Shown piece after piece: positions 45,957-54,880 of a stretch of DNA of 64,000 nucleotides. The notes beneath the pieces are model-generated. The model was not told where the DNA came from and searched no databases. It was given only the letters and a program-made list of their open reading frames with translations. Position numbers and translations under genes: made by a program. The stretch's first letter is position 1. Every line of letters begins with the position of its first letter. The stretch is from an uncultured Actinomycetes bacterium (GTDB lineage: Bacteria > Actinomycetota > Actinomycetes > Nanopelagicales > Nanopelagicaceae), in contig CAIMZW010000041.1 of assembly GCA_903846075.1 (NCBI GenBank), forward strand, positions 1 to 64,000, read 5' to 3'.

Positions 45957-47486
45957 ATGGCACGAACCCCTAAAGCCGTTCTCCCAAAACCTGGTGAGAA
46001 CCCTGGTCGCATCGTCGATATTGATGTCTCGCAAGAGATGTCCGATTCCTTCCTGGAGTATGCCTATTCGGTGATTTACTCCCGCGCCCTGCCTGATGCC
46101 CGAGACGGATTAAAACCAGTCCAACGTCGGATCCTCCACCAGATGTCTGAGATGGGGCTACGCCCTGAGCGCGGCCATGTGAAATGTGCTCGAGTCGTCG
46201 GTGAGGTTATGGGAAAGCTTCACCCACACGGAGATGGCGCGATCTACGATGCCTTGGTTCGAATGTCGCAAAACTTCTCGATGCGTCTGCCCCTGATCGA
46301 TGGCCACGGAAACTTTGGATCCTTAGATGCTGGCCCTGCTGCCATGCGCTACACCGAATCACGTCTGGCGCCTGCTGCGATGGCCATGGTCAATGAGAGT
46401 GATGAAAATACCGTCGATTTCGGCGCTAACTACGACGGCCAACTTTTGGAGCCACTGGTATTACCTTCGGCATTTCCCAATCTCTTGGTGAATGGCGCGA
46501 CTGGTATCGCAGTAGGTATGGCCACCAATATGGCACCGCATAACCTCACCGAAGTCATTGCCGCGACCAAACACTTAATTGAATTTCCCAATGCCAGTTT
46601 GAAGACATTAATGAAGTACATCCCCGCACCGGACTTTCCTACCGGCGGTGAAATTGTTGGTTTGGAAGGTATCGCAGAGGCATACGAAACCGGGCGCGGC
46701 TCATTCAAGGTTCGGGCCACTGCAGTGATCGAAAAAGTTTCCTCCCGCAAAACCGGAATTGTTGTGACTGAATTTCCTTTCACCATCGGCCCTGAGAAAA
46801 TCGTGGAAAAGATTGCAGATCTCGTTAAGGCGAAGAAGATTCTTGGCATCTCCGACATCATCGATCTCTCTGACGGCCAACAGGGCACCAAAGTGGTGAT
46901 CGAAATCAAAAATGGTTTTGAAGCCGAAGATATTTTGGAAAAGCTTTATAAATTAACTCCGATGGAAGATGCTTTCTCAATTAACGCAGTGGCGCTCGTT
47001 AATGGAAAGCCTCAAACACTTGGCCTGCGTGACCTTCTTCAAGTATTCATCGATCACCGAATTTCTGTTATTCGCCGGCGCTCGGAATATCGCAAAGCAA
47101 AAGCGGAAAGTCGCTTAACATTGGTAGACGGCCTCCTAAAAGCGATCATCGACATCGACAAGGTCATCAAAATTATTCGCGGCAGCGAAGATGCCGCCGA
47201 AGCAAAGATTGCTTTAATCCAGGGATTTGCCCTCAGCGAAGAACAAGCAACTTACATTCTCGATATGCCACTTCGGCGCCTGACAAAGATGTCAAAAATT
47301 GAACTCGAAACTGAGCAAGCCGAACTCAATATGACAATCGCTACTTTGAAGAAATTATTAGGCAGTGAATCGGCAATTCGAAAGCAAGTTTCGGAAGAAT
47401 TAACAGTCGTAGGCAAGAATTTCGGCACTCCACGTCGAACCAGACTTGAAGCCCTGCCAGAGAAAGAAAAGGAAACCCTTTTCTAA
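45957..47486 (+). CDS. parC: Topoisomerase IV subunit A, lacking C-terminal domain
   Basis: DNA breakage-reunion subunit of a type IIA topoisomerase. 509 residues: winged-helix with [15 protein letters not shown], active-site Tyr132 in AMRYTESRL, tower, and the coiled-coil gate with [13 protein letters not shown]. It stops where the coiled-coil ends; the beta-pinwheel C-terminal domain (normally to about 800 residues) is missing, and only 10 bases separate its stop from parE, so this is not a frameshift. Paired with convergent parE and near rpoD, as in other actinobacteria. ParC rather than GyrA is inferred from this context and from ParE. Confidence 0.9.
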   Translation: MARTPKAVLPKPGENPGRIVDIDVSQEMSDSFLEYAYSVIYSRALPDARDGLKPVQRRILHQMSEMGLRPERGHVKCARVVGEVMGKLHPHGDGAIYDALVRMSQNFSMRLPLIDGHGNFGSLDAGPAAMRYTESRLAPAAMAMVNESDENTVDFGANYDGQLLEPLVLPSAFPNLLVNGATGIAVGMATNMAPHNLTEVIAATKHLIEFPNASLKTLMKYIPAPDFPTGGEIVGLEGIAEAYETGRGSFKVRATAVIEKVSSRKTGIVVTEFPFTIGPEKIVEKIADLVKAKKILGISDIIDLSDGQQGTKVVIEIKNGFEAEDILEKLYKLTPMEDAFSINAVALVNGKPQTLGLRDLLQVFIDHRISVIRRRSEYRKAKAESRLTLVDGLLKAIIDIDKVIKIIRGSEDAAEAKIALIQGFALSEEQATYILDMPLRRLTKMSKIELETEQAELNMTIATLKKLLGSESAIRKQVSEELTVVGKNFGTPRRTRLEALPEKEKETLF

Positions 47487-47496
47487 TCTTTGATCC

Positions 47497-49608
47497 TTAA
47501 GCGTCGATTCGCTCGCGATCAATTTCAGCGGTAGAGATAAATTCTTTTCGGGGAGCAACGTCATTGCCCATCAGAAGTTCAAACATCGCCTCTGCCGCAA
47601 CTGCATCCTTCATCGTAACCCGACGAAGAGTTCGGTGATTGGGGTCCATGGTCGTTTCCCGAAGTTGATCTGCATCCATCTCGCCAAGACCTTTGTATCG
47701 TTGGATTGGCTCCTTCCAACGTTTTCCATTTTTCGTCAGTTCATTGAGAACTTTCCGCATTTCATCATCTGAATAGGTGTAGAAAAGCTCGCCCCGTTTT
47801 CCGCCAACAACATCGATCCGATGTAACGGTGGAATAGCAGCGAAGACCCGGCCGCTTTCAATGAGAGGTCGCATATACCTGTAGAGCAAAGTGAGAAGCA
47901 AGCAGCGAATGTGTGCACCATCCACATCGGCATCAGACATCAGAATGACTCGGCCGTACCTTGCTTCATCCAATTGAAAAGATCGACCAGAACCGGCTCC
48001 GATGACTTGAATGATTGAGGCACATTCATTGTTCTCGAGCATTTGCGAAAGCGAAGCCTTCTGAACATTCAAGATTTTTCCGCGAATAGGCAGGATGGCT
48101 TGGAATTCGGAGTTTCGCGCGGCTTTCGTCGTTCCTAAGGCTGAATCTCCCTCAACAATGAAAAGCTCGGTTCGATTGGTGTCATCTGACCGACAATCGG
48201 AGAGCTTGGTGGGAAGCGAGGAGCTCTCTAGAGCGCTCTTGCGACGTTGGAGATCTTTATGTGCCCGAGCCGAAATTCTGGTGCGAGAAGCAGCGGCGAT
48301 CTTCTCTAAAACCAAGCGACCTGTGGCTTTATCTATTCGTTTAGTGGTGTTGAAGAAGGCTTTCAATTGCTCGGAGACAACCGTCGCGACAATTTTCGAT
48401 GCGGCTGCAGTCCCCAGAACTTCTTTGGTTTGACCTTCAAATTGCGGCTCCGACATCCGAACTGTCACGACTGCAGTCATTCCTTCCAGAACATCGTCCT
48501 TAATTACGTCGCCTTCATTGTTCTTTAGAGTCTTGGTGGCTCTGAGAGCATCATTGAATGCCTTAGTGATCGCACGTTCGAAGCCTTGGATATGTGTCCC
48601 ACCTTTAGGAGTGGAAATGATATTTACGAAGGAACTGATCGTGGACTCGTAACCAACTCCCCACTGCATTGCGATATCTACGCCCATGGTTCGATCGACA
48701 TCGCGAGGGACCATATGTCCTTGTTCATCAAGCACAGGAACGGTTTCGGTGTAGTTACCAGTGCCAGAAATTCGAATCACTTCACCGATTGGTTCATCGG
48801 GTCGGAGAAAGGCGCAAAATTCCGAGATCCCGCCTTTATGAAAAAAAGTTTCCGAGGTGGGAACTGCCCCACGTTGATCGTTGACAATGAGAGTCAGTCC
48901 CGGAACTAAATATGAAGTTTGTCTGGCGCGCGCATAGATATCTTCAATCGCGAGTTCTGCCTCTTTCAGAAAAATTTGGCGATCAAACCACCACTTAATG
49001 CGAGTTCCGGTAATTCGTGGTGCAACTTTTCCAGTAATTCGAAGTCCAGAATGTTCCTTGAATTTCGCATCTGGTCCGTCGCCGTTGAAAATTCCGGCCG
49101 CTCCGCGTTGAAAAGACATCCAATAAATCTTCCCATTGCGATCGACTTCGACATCCAATCGCGATGCCAGAGCATTCACCACCGAGGCGCCAACGCCGTG
49201 CAGTCCACCAGAGGCAGCATAAGAACCGCCGCCAAATTTTCCACCAGCATGAAGTTTGGTCATGACAACTTCGACACCTGTTAAGCCAGTCTTGGGTTCT
49301 TTATCGACCGGAATTCCGCGACCATCATCTTTTACTTCGACGGAACCATCGGCCTCAAGATTTATTTCGATTTTTTTGCAATGCCCGCCAAGTGCTTCAT
49401 CGACCGAGTTATCAATAATTTCCCAGAGACAGTGCATTAATCCTCGGGAATCCGTGGTGCCGATATACATACCTGGACGCTTACGAACCGCATCAAGACC
49501 CTCAAGCACGGCCAAATCTTTAGCTGTATATCCCGGTTCGCTCTTCTTCGGGGTAGTTTTCACTTTTGCTTTGCTGGCCACGGGGCGCAGATTATCCACT
49601 TTTACCAA
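47497..49608 (-). CDS. parE: Topoisomerase IV subunit B
   Basis: ATPase subunit. About 700 residues: GHKL ATP site (WEIIDNSVDEALGGH, DDGRGIPVDK, GLHGVGASVVNALS-type region), transducer, TOPRIM with ELFIVEGDSALGTTK and MSDADVDGAHIRCLLL, and the C-terminal RYKGLGEMDADQL. No large insertion as in gamma-proteobacterial GyrB. Start uncertain: TTG at 49608 or GTG at 49599, without ribosome site. Tail-to-tail with parC. Confidence 0.94.
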   Translation of the reverse strand: MVKVDNLRPVASKAKVKTTPKKSEPGYTAKDLAVLEGLDAVRKRPGMYIGTTDSRGLMHCLWEIIDNSVDEALGGHCKKIEINLEADGSVEVKDDGRGIPVDKEPKTGLTGVEVVMTKLHAGGKFGGGSYAASGGLHGVGASVVNALASRLDVEVDRNGKIYWMSFQRGAAGIFNGDGPDAKFKEHSGLRITGKVAPRITGTRIKWWFDRQIFLKEAELAIEDIYARARQTSYLVPGLTLIVNDQRGAVPTSETFFHKGGISEFCAFLRPDEPIGEVIRISGTGNYTETVPVLDEQGHMVPRDVDRTMGVDIAMQWGVGYESTISSFVNIISTPKGGTHIQGFERAITKAFNDALRATKTLKNNEGDVIKDDVLEGMTAVVTVRMSEPQFEGQTKEVLGTAAASKIVATVVSEQLKAFFNTTKRIDKATGRLVLEKIAAASRTRISARAHKDLQRRKSALESSSLPTKLSDCRSDDTNRTELFIVEGDSALGTTKAARNSEFQAILPIRGKILNVQKASLSQMLENNECASIIQVIGAGSGRSFQLDEARYGRVILMSDADVDGAHIRCLLLTLLYRYMRPLIESGRVFAAIPPLHRIDVVGGKRGELFYTYSDDEMRKVLNELTKNGKRWKEPIQRYKGLGEMDADQLRETTMDPNHRTLRRVTMKDAVAAEAMFELLMGNDVAPRKEFISTAEIDRERIDA

Positions 49609-49839
49609 GGAAAGTTCGGTTTTGCCTATCTTTCACAGATGCGAATATTTCAACTCTGTTAATTTCCTGCGAATCCCCATAAAAGTGAGAGATATATGAC
49701 ACGAAAATAGAGTTTTCAGTATTAAATAGAGCAGGGAATAAAGAGCAGGTAGTTCGATGTTCTCTAAATCAGTCGACAGAAATGTCGGTGATTGCTTTAA
49801 ACTACAGTTGGAGCAAGTAAACCGAAAGGCGTGAACCCT

Positions 49840-50061
49840 ATGACTGAGCAGTTGATACTCGAACCTACTCCGCTCAATGCGATCGATCGTTGTGATCGTT
49901 GCGGAGCGCAAGCTTATGTTCGTGCGACTTTGCTCAATGGTGGCGAGCTCTTGTTCTGCGGACACCACGCAAAAGAGTATGCCGAGCGTCTCAAGCCTCT
50001 GGTTGCAAAGATCCAAGACGAGACCAGCAAACTTATTGAAGTTGCCTCAGACGCTCGTTAA
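49840..50061 (+). CDS. DUF7455 small zinc-ribbon-like protein
   Basis: 73 residues. Conserved core RCDRCGAQAYVRATLLNGGELLFCGHHAKEYAE contains a CxxC...CxHH zinc site (core given in part: RCDRCGAQAYVR, LLFCGHHA). This actinobacterial family is regularly found beside rpoD/hrdB and parE; function unknown. ATG at 49840 is chosen because AAAGG lies 10 bases upstream. Confidence 0.88.
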   Translation: MTEQLILEPTPLNAIDRCDRCGAQAYVRATLLNGGELLFCGHHAKEYAERLKPLVAKIQDETSKLIEVASDAR

Positions 50062-50104
50062 GAGCGCTCTCGTACGGCAAAGTTAACTTACAACTTTTTC
50101 GGAA

Positions 50105-50374
50105 TTAGGCTTTTTCGCCATTCTCTTCTTTAACATCTTCTTTCTTTGAGATGTAGCCCTCGGCTGCAAATCCAGCAGCCTTGTGTGAGCTATCGCAGAA
50201 CGGCATATCTTTCGAGAACCCACATCGGCAGAGCGAAAAATCGGTGCGGGTATCGATGACATTGCCATCCATATCTACGAAATCGACCGTTCCCATTACT
50301 CGAATGGAGCCGCCCGGCCTTACCCGTAGGCGAACTCTGGAGGGATCAAGCGGCTGATTAGTCAAGATAATCAC
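50105..50374 (-). CDS. CDGSH iron-sulfur domain protein
   Basis: 89 residues, with a divergent [2Fe-2S] CDGSH motif: [21 protein letters not shown] (three Cys and one His, given as C-x-C...C-D-x-S-H). The N-terminal half ([18 protein letters not shown]) is a small beta domain seen in actinobacterial homologues. Starts with GTG 17 bases inside the rpoD 3' end, so it is co-transcribed with the sigma factor. Role in redox or cluster transfer is unknown. Confidence 0.88.
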   Translation of the reverse strand: MIILTNQPLDPSRVRLRVRPGGSIRVMGTVDFVDMDGNVIDTRTDFSLCRCGFSKDMPFCDSSHKAAGFAAEGYISKKEDVKEENGEKA

Positions 50375-52043
50375 GCAATACTTGAGATCTAGATGGGTGT
50401 CGCAATTTGGACATCGTCTTTGATTCGATCTGACGAATTCGCTCGCGAGTTACGCCATAAACCTTGCCAATCTCATCGAGAGTTTTTGGCTGGCCATCGG
50501 TTAAACCGAAGCGCATCGCAACTACGCCAGCTTCGCGTTCAGACAAAGTATCGAGAACCGAGTGGAGTTGTTCCTGAAGCAAGGTAAAGGAGACAGCGTC
50601 AGCCGGAACAATAGCCTCGGAATCTTCGATCAGATCACCGAATTCAGAGTCACCTTCTTCGCCCAGTGGAGTGTGAAGGGAAATTGGCTCGCGACCATAC
50701 TTCTGAACTTCGACAACCTTCTCGGGAGTCATATCTAATTCTTTTGCCAACTCTTCTGGCGTTGGTTCGCGGCCAAGGTCTTGCAACATCTGGCGTTGAA
50801 CTCGTGCCAACTTATTAATTACTTCCACCATGTGGACCGGAATACGAATGGTACGAGCTTGGTCGGCCATGGCACGGGTAATCGCTTGGCGAATCCACCA
50901 TGTGGCATAGGTAGAGAATTTGTAACCCTTTGTATAGTCGAATTTCTCAACCGCTCGGATAAGGCCGAGGTTTCCCTCTTGAATCAGATCAAGAAAGAGC
51001 ATTCCGCGACCGGTATAACGCTTCGCAAGTGAAACCACGAGGCGAAGGTTTGCCTCTAGAAGGTGATTCTTCGCGCGGCGACCATCGAGAACGAGTTGTT
51101 CAAACTCGCGGCGCATTTTCTTATCCATCTTCTTATCTTTTGCCAAACGCTCTTCGGCAAACAGACCAGCTTCAACGCGCAAAGAAAGTTCAACTTCCAT
51201 CTCAGCATTAAGCAGAGGAACTCGACCGATTAACTTCAAATAATCTTTTACTGGGTCAGCAGTTGCACCTGCGGTAAGAACTGTCTGTGGCGGCGCATCA
51301 TCTTCTTCAGAATCTTTAATCGTAAAAGCGTTCTCTTCGTTCTGAGATTCTTCCGCGACGTTAACCACTCGAATTTCGCTGCCGGTCTCTTCGACAACAA
51401 CCTCTTCTTTGATCTCTTCAACAAGAGATTCCAAATCTTCTAAATCAATATCTTCAAGTTCAACATCGTCGCCATCACGTTTGGCAATGACGACCGCACC
51501 TTCGCCAGCCACATCGGCAATCAGAACTTCTTCAATCTCTACTTCTTCAACTTCGATTTCAACTTCATCGTCAAGTTCAATCTTCTTTTCCGCTAACGGA
51601 TTCTTCTTTGCTTCCAATTCAGCTTTGGAGGGAAATAATTTTCGACCAGCAGCCTTCTTCTCAGCTTTTGCTTCGGCTTGTGCCTCATTGGCCAACTTTT
51701 TAGCAGCGAGTTCTACTTTAGAAGGAAAGAGGTGCTTGCCCGAAGGCTTAGCTTCAACTTCCTTTTTCTTTGGTGCTGCAGTTTTTTTCTCAACAATTTT
51801 TTTAGCGCTAACTTTGACCGGCGCTACTTTTTCGGCAGGTGCTTTCTTTGCGATGGGTTTGGCTACGGCTTTAGTGGTGCTCACTTTTGTAGCGGGAGCG
51901 CTCTTCTTTACCGACTTACTCTTTACTGGGGCTGCCTTGCTCTCTTTAGTCGCTGCTTTAACAGGCGCAGCGGCCTTTACAGATTTAGAAGTTGCCTTAG
52001 ATGCTGCTTTGGTTCCGTTTTTGAGCGCACTAATTCCAGCCAC
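50358..52043 (-). CDS. rpoD: Principal RNA polymerase sigma factor (HrdB/SigA type)
   Basis: Housekeeping sigma factor. 561 residues: residues 1-160 Lys/Ala/Pro-rich (KKxAxxK repeats), about 160-240 strongly acidic (Glu/Val/Asp), then region 1.2 ([22 protein letters not shown]), region 2 ([33 protein letters not shown]), region 3, and region 4 ([26 protein letters not shown]). Long unusual N-termini are common in actinobacterial HrdB. Transcribed from a TATAAT promoter about 60 bases upstream. Confidence 0.96.
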   Translation of the reverse strand: MAGISALKNGTKAASKATSKSVKAAAPVKAATKESKAAPVKSKSVKKSAPATKVSTTKAVAKPIAKKAPAEKVAPVKVSAKKIVEKKTAAPKKKEVEAKPSGKHLFPSKVELAAKKLANEAQAEAKAEKKAAGRKLFPSKAELEAKKNPLAEKKIELDDEVEIEVEEVEIEEVLIADVAGEGAVVIAKRDGDDVELEDIDLEDLESLVEEIKEEVVVEETGSEIRVVNVAEESQNEENAFTIKDSEEDDAPPQTVLTAGATADPVKDYLKLIGRVPLLNAEMEVELSLRVEAGLFAEERLAKDKKMDKKMRREFEQLVLDGRRAKNHLLEANLRLVVSLAKRYTGRGMLFLDLIQEGNLGLIRAVEKFDYTKGYKFSTYATWWIRQAITRAMADQARTIRIPVHMVEVINKLARVQRQMLQDLGREPTPEELAKELDMTPEKVVEVQKYGREPISLHTPLGEEGDSEFGDLIEDSEAIVPADAVSFTLLQEQLHSVLDTLSEREAGVVAMRFGLTDGQPKTLDEIGKVYGVTRERIRQIESKTMSKLRHPSRSQVLRDYLD

Positions 52044-52100
52044 AGATCATCCTTTTGTTTGTCTGATTGAACTTGCAACCAGGGGAACTTGCTTAGGCAT

Positions 52101-52106
52101 ATTATA
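52101..52106 (-). promoter_or_regulatory. -10 box of rpoD
   Basis: Perfect TATAAT on the minus strand, 57 bases before the rpoD ATG, leaving a leader of about 50 bases. No matching TTGACA is evident at the expected distance. Confidence 0.55.
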
Positions 52107-52208
52107 AGTTGTCCACAGGCTCTTTCGCACCATTTCGAGCCCTTTTGGGGGTTTTCCGGCCCCACTTTGAAGAAATCCCAAAAAAAATTCGGGGAAATTC
52201 AGGAAAAA

Positions 52209-53312
52209 TCAACTATTTCTGGAAATTCCCAACTCCACTGCTCGGCGAACGACCTCTCCGACTGCCTCCACGTCGATAAGAAAGCCATCATGACCAAAGG
52301 GCGAATAAATTCGGGTGAGTTCTACGGCGGTCGGGGTTAACTCCACGATCTCTTCCTGCAATCTCGGTGGAAAGAGTCGATCTGTATCAATGGAGACCAC
52401 AACAACCGGAATGGTGATCGTAGAAAGCGCAGCTGCGACTCCCCCACGTTCCCGGCCAACATCGTGTGAATTCATTGCTTCCGTGAGGGCAATATAGGTA
52501 TTGGCATCAAAGCGCTTGGCCAACTTATTAGCTTGATGATCAAGATAAGACTCAACTGCATATCGACCGGTGTCATCGCCCTGCAATTCGCGACCGAAGC
52601 GAACATCCATCTCAGTCTCCGTGCGATAAGTCAGGTGCGCAATTCGCCTGGCGATTCCCATACCCTCGATAGGGCCACGTTCTTGCTCGTAATAATCCCC
52701 ACCGTTGTAGTACGGATCTGCTTTGATGGCGCGAATTTGAATCGATGCTGCGCCAATTTGATCACCAGTTGCCACCGCTGAGGAACCAATGGTGCAGATG
52801 GCATTAACTCGATCCGGATGTTGGATTGCCCATTCCAGAGAACGCATTCCTCCCAGAGAGGGCCCAACCGCCAGAACATAATGCGAAATTTTGAGCAAGT
52901 CCGTGACGCGAAGTTCAGCAGCAACCATGTCTCTGATGGTTACAGTCGGAAATCGTGAACCCCAACGTTTTCCATCTGGAGCGATGGATGATGGACCTGT
53001 ACTTCCTTGGCAGCCACCAATCACGTTGGGACAGATAATAAAATATTTATCCGTATCCAAGGGAAGACCTGGACCGAGCATCGAGGGCCACCAGCCTGGA
53101 ACATCTGACCATCCCGTTAGCGCATGGTTGACCAAAATTGCATTGTCGCCGGCTTCGTTCAAAGTGCCCCAGGTTTGGTAAGCAATCGTCGTATCCAACA
53201 ACTTTTCGCCCGATTCCAACTCGAGGTCGCCTATTTTCAGAAAGCGCCGTTCACCGGGGTCATGGCTCTCAAGCCAAGCCCCAGTGACAAGGAACTCACA
53301 TCCGCTCTCCAT
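52209..53312 (-). CDS. metX: Homoserine O-acetyltransferase
   Basis: Activates homoserine for methionine synthesis. 367 residues, alpha/beta hydrolase with nucleophile Ser152 in AVGPSLGGMRSLEW, oxyanion region LVNHALTGWSD, and C-terminal acid and His in SIDTDRLFPP and SPFGHDGFLID. Acetyl rather than succinyl specificity is expected in actinobacteria but not certain. Lies 30 bases after metY; a TACACT 7 bases before the ATG may give an extra leaderless transcript. Confidence 0.94.
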   Translation of the reverse strand: MESGCEFLVTGAWLESHDPGERRFLKIGDLELESGEKLLDTTIAYQTWGTLNEAGDNAILVNHALTGWSDVPGWWPSMLGPGLPLDTDKYFIICPNVIGGCQGSTGPSSIAPDGKRWGSRFPTVTIRDMVAAELRVTDLLKISHYVLAVGPSLGGMRSLEWAIQHPDRVNAICTIGSSAVATGDQIGAASIQIRAIKADPYYNGGDYYEQERGPIEGMGIARRIAHLTYRTETEMDVRFGRELQGDDTGRYAVESYLDHQANKLAKRFDANTYIALTEAMNSHDVGRERGGVAAALSTITIPVVVVSIDTDRLFPPRLQEEIVELTPTAVELTRIYSPFGHDGFLIDVEAVGEVVRRAVELGISRNS

Positions 53313-53319
53313 GAGGGTA

Positions 53320-53325
53320 AGTGTA
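53320..53325 (-). promoter_or_regulatory. -10 box, metX (leaderless)
   Basis: TACACT on the minus strand, 7 bases before the metX ATG at 53312, inside the metY-metX gap. Confidence 0.35.
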
Positions 53326-53342
53326 TTGAAAGCGCGGGAACG

Positions 53343-54665
53343 CTAGAGCGCAGCAGCAAATCCGACAATGATGTCGGCCTTAATGTCCTCGATGTTCTCA
53401 AGTCCAACGGAAAGCCGAACTAGGCCAGGGGTCACACCAGCAGTCAGCTGTTCCTCAGGTGAAAGCTGAGAGTGTGTGGTTGAGGCAGGATGAATAACCA
53501 AAGATCGAACGTCACCAATATTCGCTACATGAGAATGCAAGGTCAGGGCTTCAACAAATTTCTTACCGGCCTCAATTCCGCCTTTGATTTCAAAGGAGAG
53601 AACCGAACCACTTCCCTTCGGGGCATATTTATTTGCCAAGGCATGCCATTTAGATGACGGCAGCGAGGCATAGTTAACGCTGAGGACTTGTGGGTGAGCT
53701 TCTAACCATTTCGCAAGAGCTTGAGCATTCGATACATGTCGTTCAATGCGAAGGGAGAGAGTTTCCAGACCTTGTGCCAGCAACCAGGCGTTGAATGGAC
53801 TAACGGCTGCGCCAATGTCACGCAGCAAAGTCAGGCGAATTTTGAAAATGTAAGAGAGGTTTGCGCCGAAGGCAGATCCCACGCCAAGTGCTTGGGCATA
53901 GACCAAACCGTGATAGCTAGGGTCTGGTTCGTTAAAGTTTTTAAACTTTTCCTTTTGCAGCGCGTAGTCAAAGTTTCCGGAATCGACGATGGCGCCGACA
54001 ACTGCATTTCCATGACCTGAAAGAAACTTGGTTGCTGAGTGAACGACCACGTCAGCGCCATATTCAATGGGACGAATCAAGAAGGGCGTGGCCACCGTGT
54101 TATCGACGATGAGCGGGACGCCATTTTCGTGAGCAATCTTCGCAACTGTTTCAATATCCAGAACATCATTTTTTGGGTTAGCAATAGTCTCACCAAAGAA
54201 TGCTTTGGTGTTTGGCTTTACGGCTGCGCGCCATGACTCTGGATCGTCAGGATTATCGACGAAGGTCACTTCAATTCCGAACTTAGGCAAGGTGTAATGG
54301 AAGAGATTGTAAGTTCCCCCATAAAGGCTTGGCGAAGAAACAATGTGGTCGCCAGCCTCCGCAACGTTGAGAATTGCAAAGGAAGTTGCAGCCGAACCTG
54401 AGGCGACCAGAAGCGCCGCTACTCCGCCTTCAAGAGAGGCGATGCGTTGTTCGACCGCATCTTGAGTCGGGTTCATAATCCGGGTGTAGATATTTCCAAG
54501 TTCTGCAAGACCGAAGAGATCCGCTGCATGCTTTGTGTCGCGGAATGCATACGCGGTTGTTTGATATAACGGCAATGCGCGAGCGCCTGTCGTTGGATCT
54601 GGAACTTGGCCAGCATGGATCTGCCGAGTTTCAAAAGATGAGTCAGCAAGTGAAAATTCAGACAC
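53343..54665 (-). CDS. metY: O-acetylhomoserine sulfhydrylase
   Basis: PLP enzyme making homocysteine from O-acetylhomoserine and sulfide. 440 residues, Cys/Met-metabolism family: ARALPLYQTTAYAF, IYTRIMNPTQDAVEQRIA, and the PLP-lysine SATKFLSGHG (Lys213). The C-terminal region NIGDVRSLVIHPASTTHSQL is typical. Starts with GTG, AGGAGG five bases upstream, behind a SAM-IV riboswitch that should turn it off when SAM is plentiful. Confidence 0.95.
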   Translation of the reverse strand: MSEFSLADSSFETRQIHAGQVPDPTTGARALPLYQTTAYAFRDTKHAADLFGLAELGNIYTRIMNPTQDAVEQRIASLEGGVAALLVASGSAATSFAILNVAEAGDHIVSSPSLYGGTYNLFHYTLPKFGIEVTFVDNPDDPESWRAAVKPNTKAFFGETIANPKNDVLDIETVAKIAHENGVPLIVDNTVATPFLIRPIEYGADVVVHSATKFLSGHGNAVVGAIVDSGNFDYALQKEKFKNFNEPDPSYHGLVYAQALGVGSAFGANLSYIFKIRLTLLRDIGAAVSPFNAWLLAQGLETLSLRIERHVSNAQALAKWLEAHPQVLSVNYASLPSSKWHALANKYAPKGSGSVLSFEIKGGIEAGKKFVEALTLHSHVANIGDVRSLVIHPASTTHSQLSPEEQLTAGVTPGLVRLSVGLENIEDIKADIIVGFAAAL

Positions 54666-54727
54666 GAAAACCTCCTACAAAGTTAGGGGTCGAGATCGAC
54701 CCGCGCTTGTCATTCGCAACTCGCGTA

Positions 54728-54816
54728 TGACCTGGTCTTCACCCGGAGCACCCCACCGCGGCGGAGGGTTGCCGTCCAGTAAGCCGGGGCTAAAACCTGG
54801 AACTCGTGACCTGAAG
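54728..54816 (-). ncRNA. SAM-IV riboswitch
   Basis: Minus strand: P1 strands GGTCAC (54811-54806) and GTGAAGACC (54742-54734); core AGCCCCGGCTTACTGGACGG, GCAACCCTCC and GGTGGGGTGCTCCGGGTG, which match the actinobacterial SAM-IV aptamer. A perfect hairpin GGGTCGA-TC-TCGACCC (54702-54687) and the AGGAGG of metY follow, forming a likely expression platform. Confidence 0.85.
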
Positions 54817-54880
54817 CGAAATAGTAAAAGAGCATTATCGAATTGTCTAAACGCCTACGCCTTGCATGTAATAGGTGCTA

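Noticed and set aside
47484-47500. Frameshift explaining the short ParC
   Set aside because: Only 10 bases lie between the parC and parE stops, so no remaining C-terminal domain could be encoded.
51409-52107. Long plus-strand open frame, Ser/Phe/Ala-rich, opposite rpoD
   Set aside because: It is the mirror of the repetitive Lys/Ala and Glu/Val-rich rpoD N-terminus; no ribosome site and no recognisable protein.
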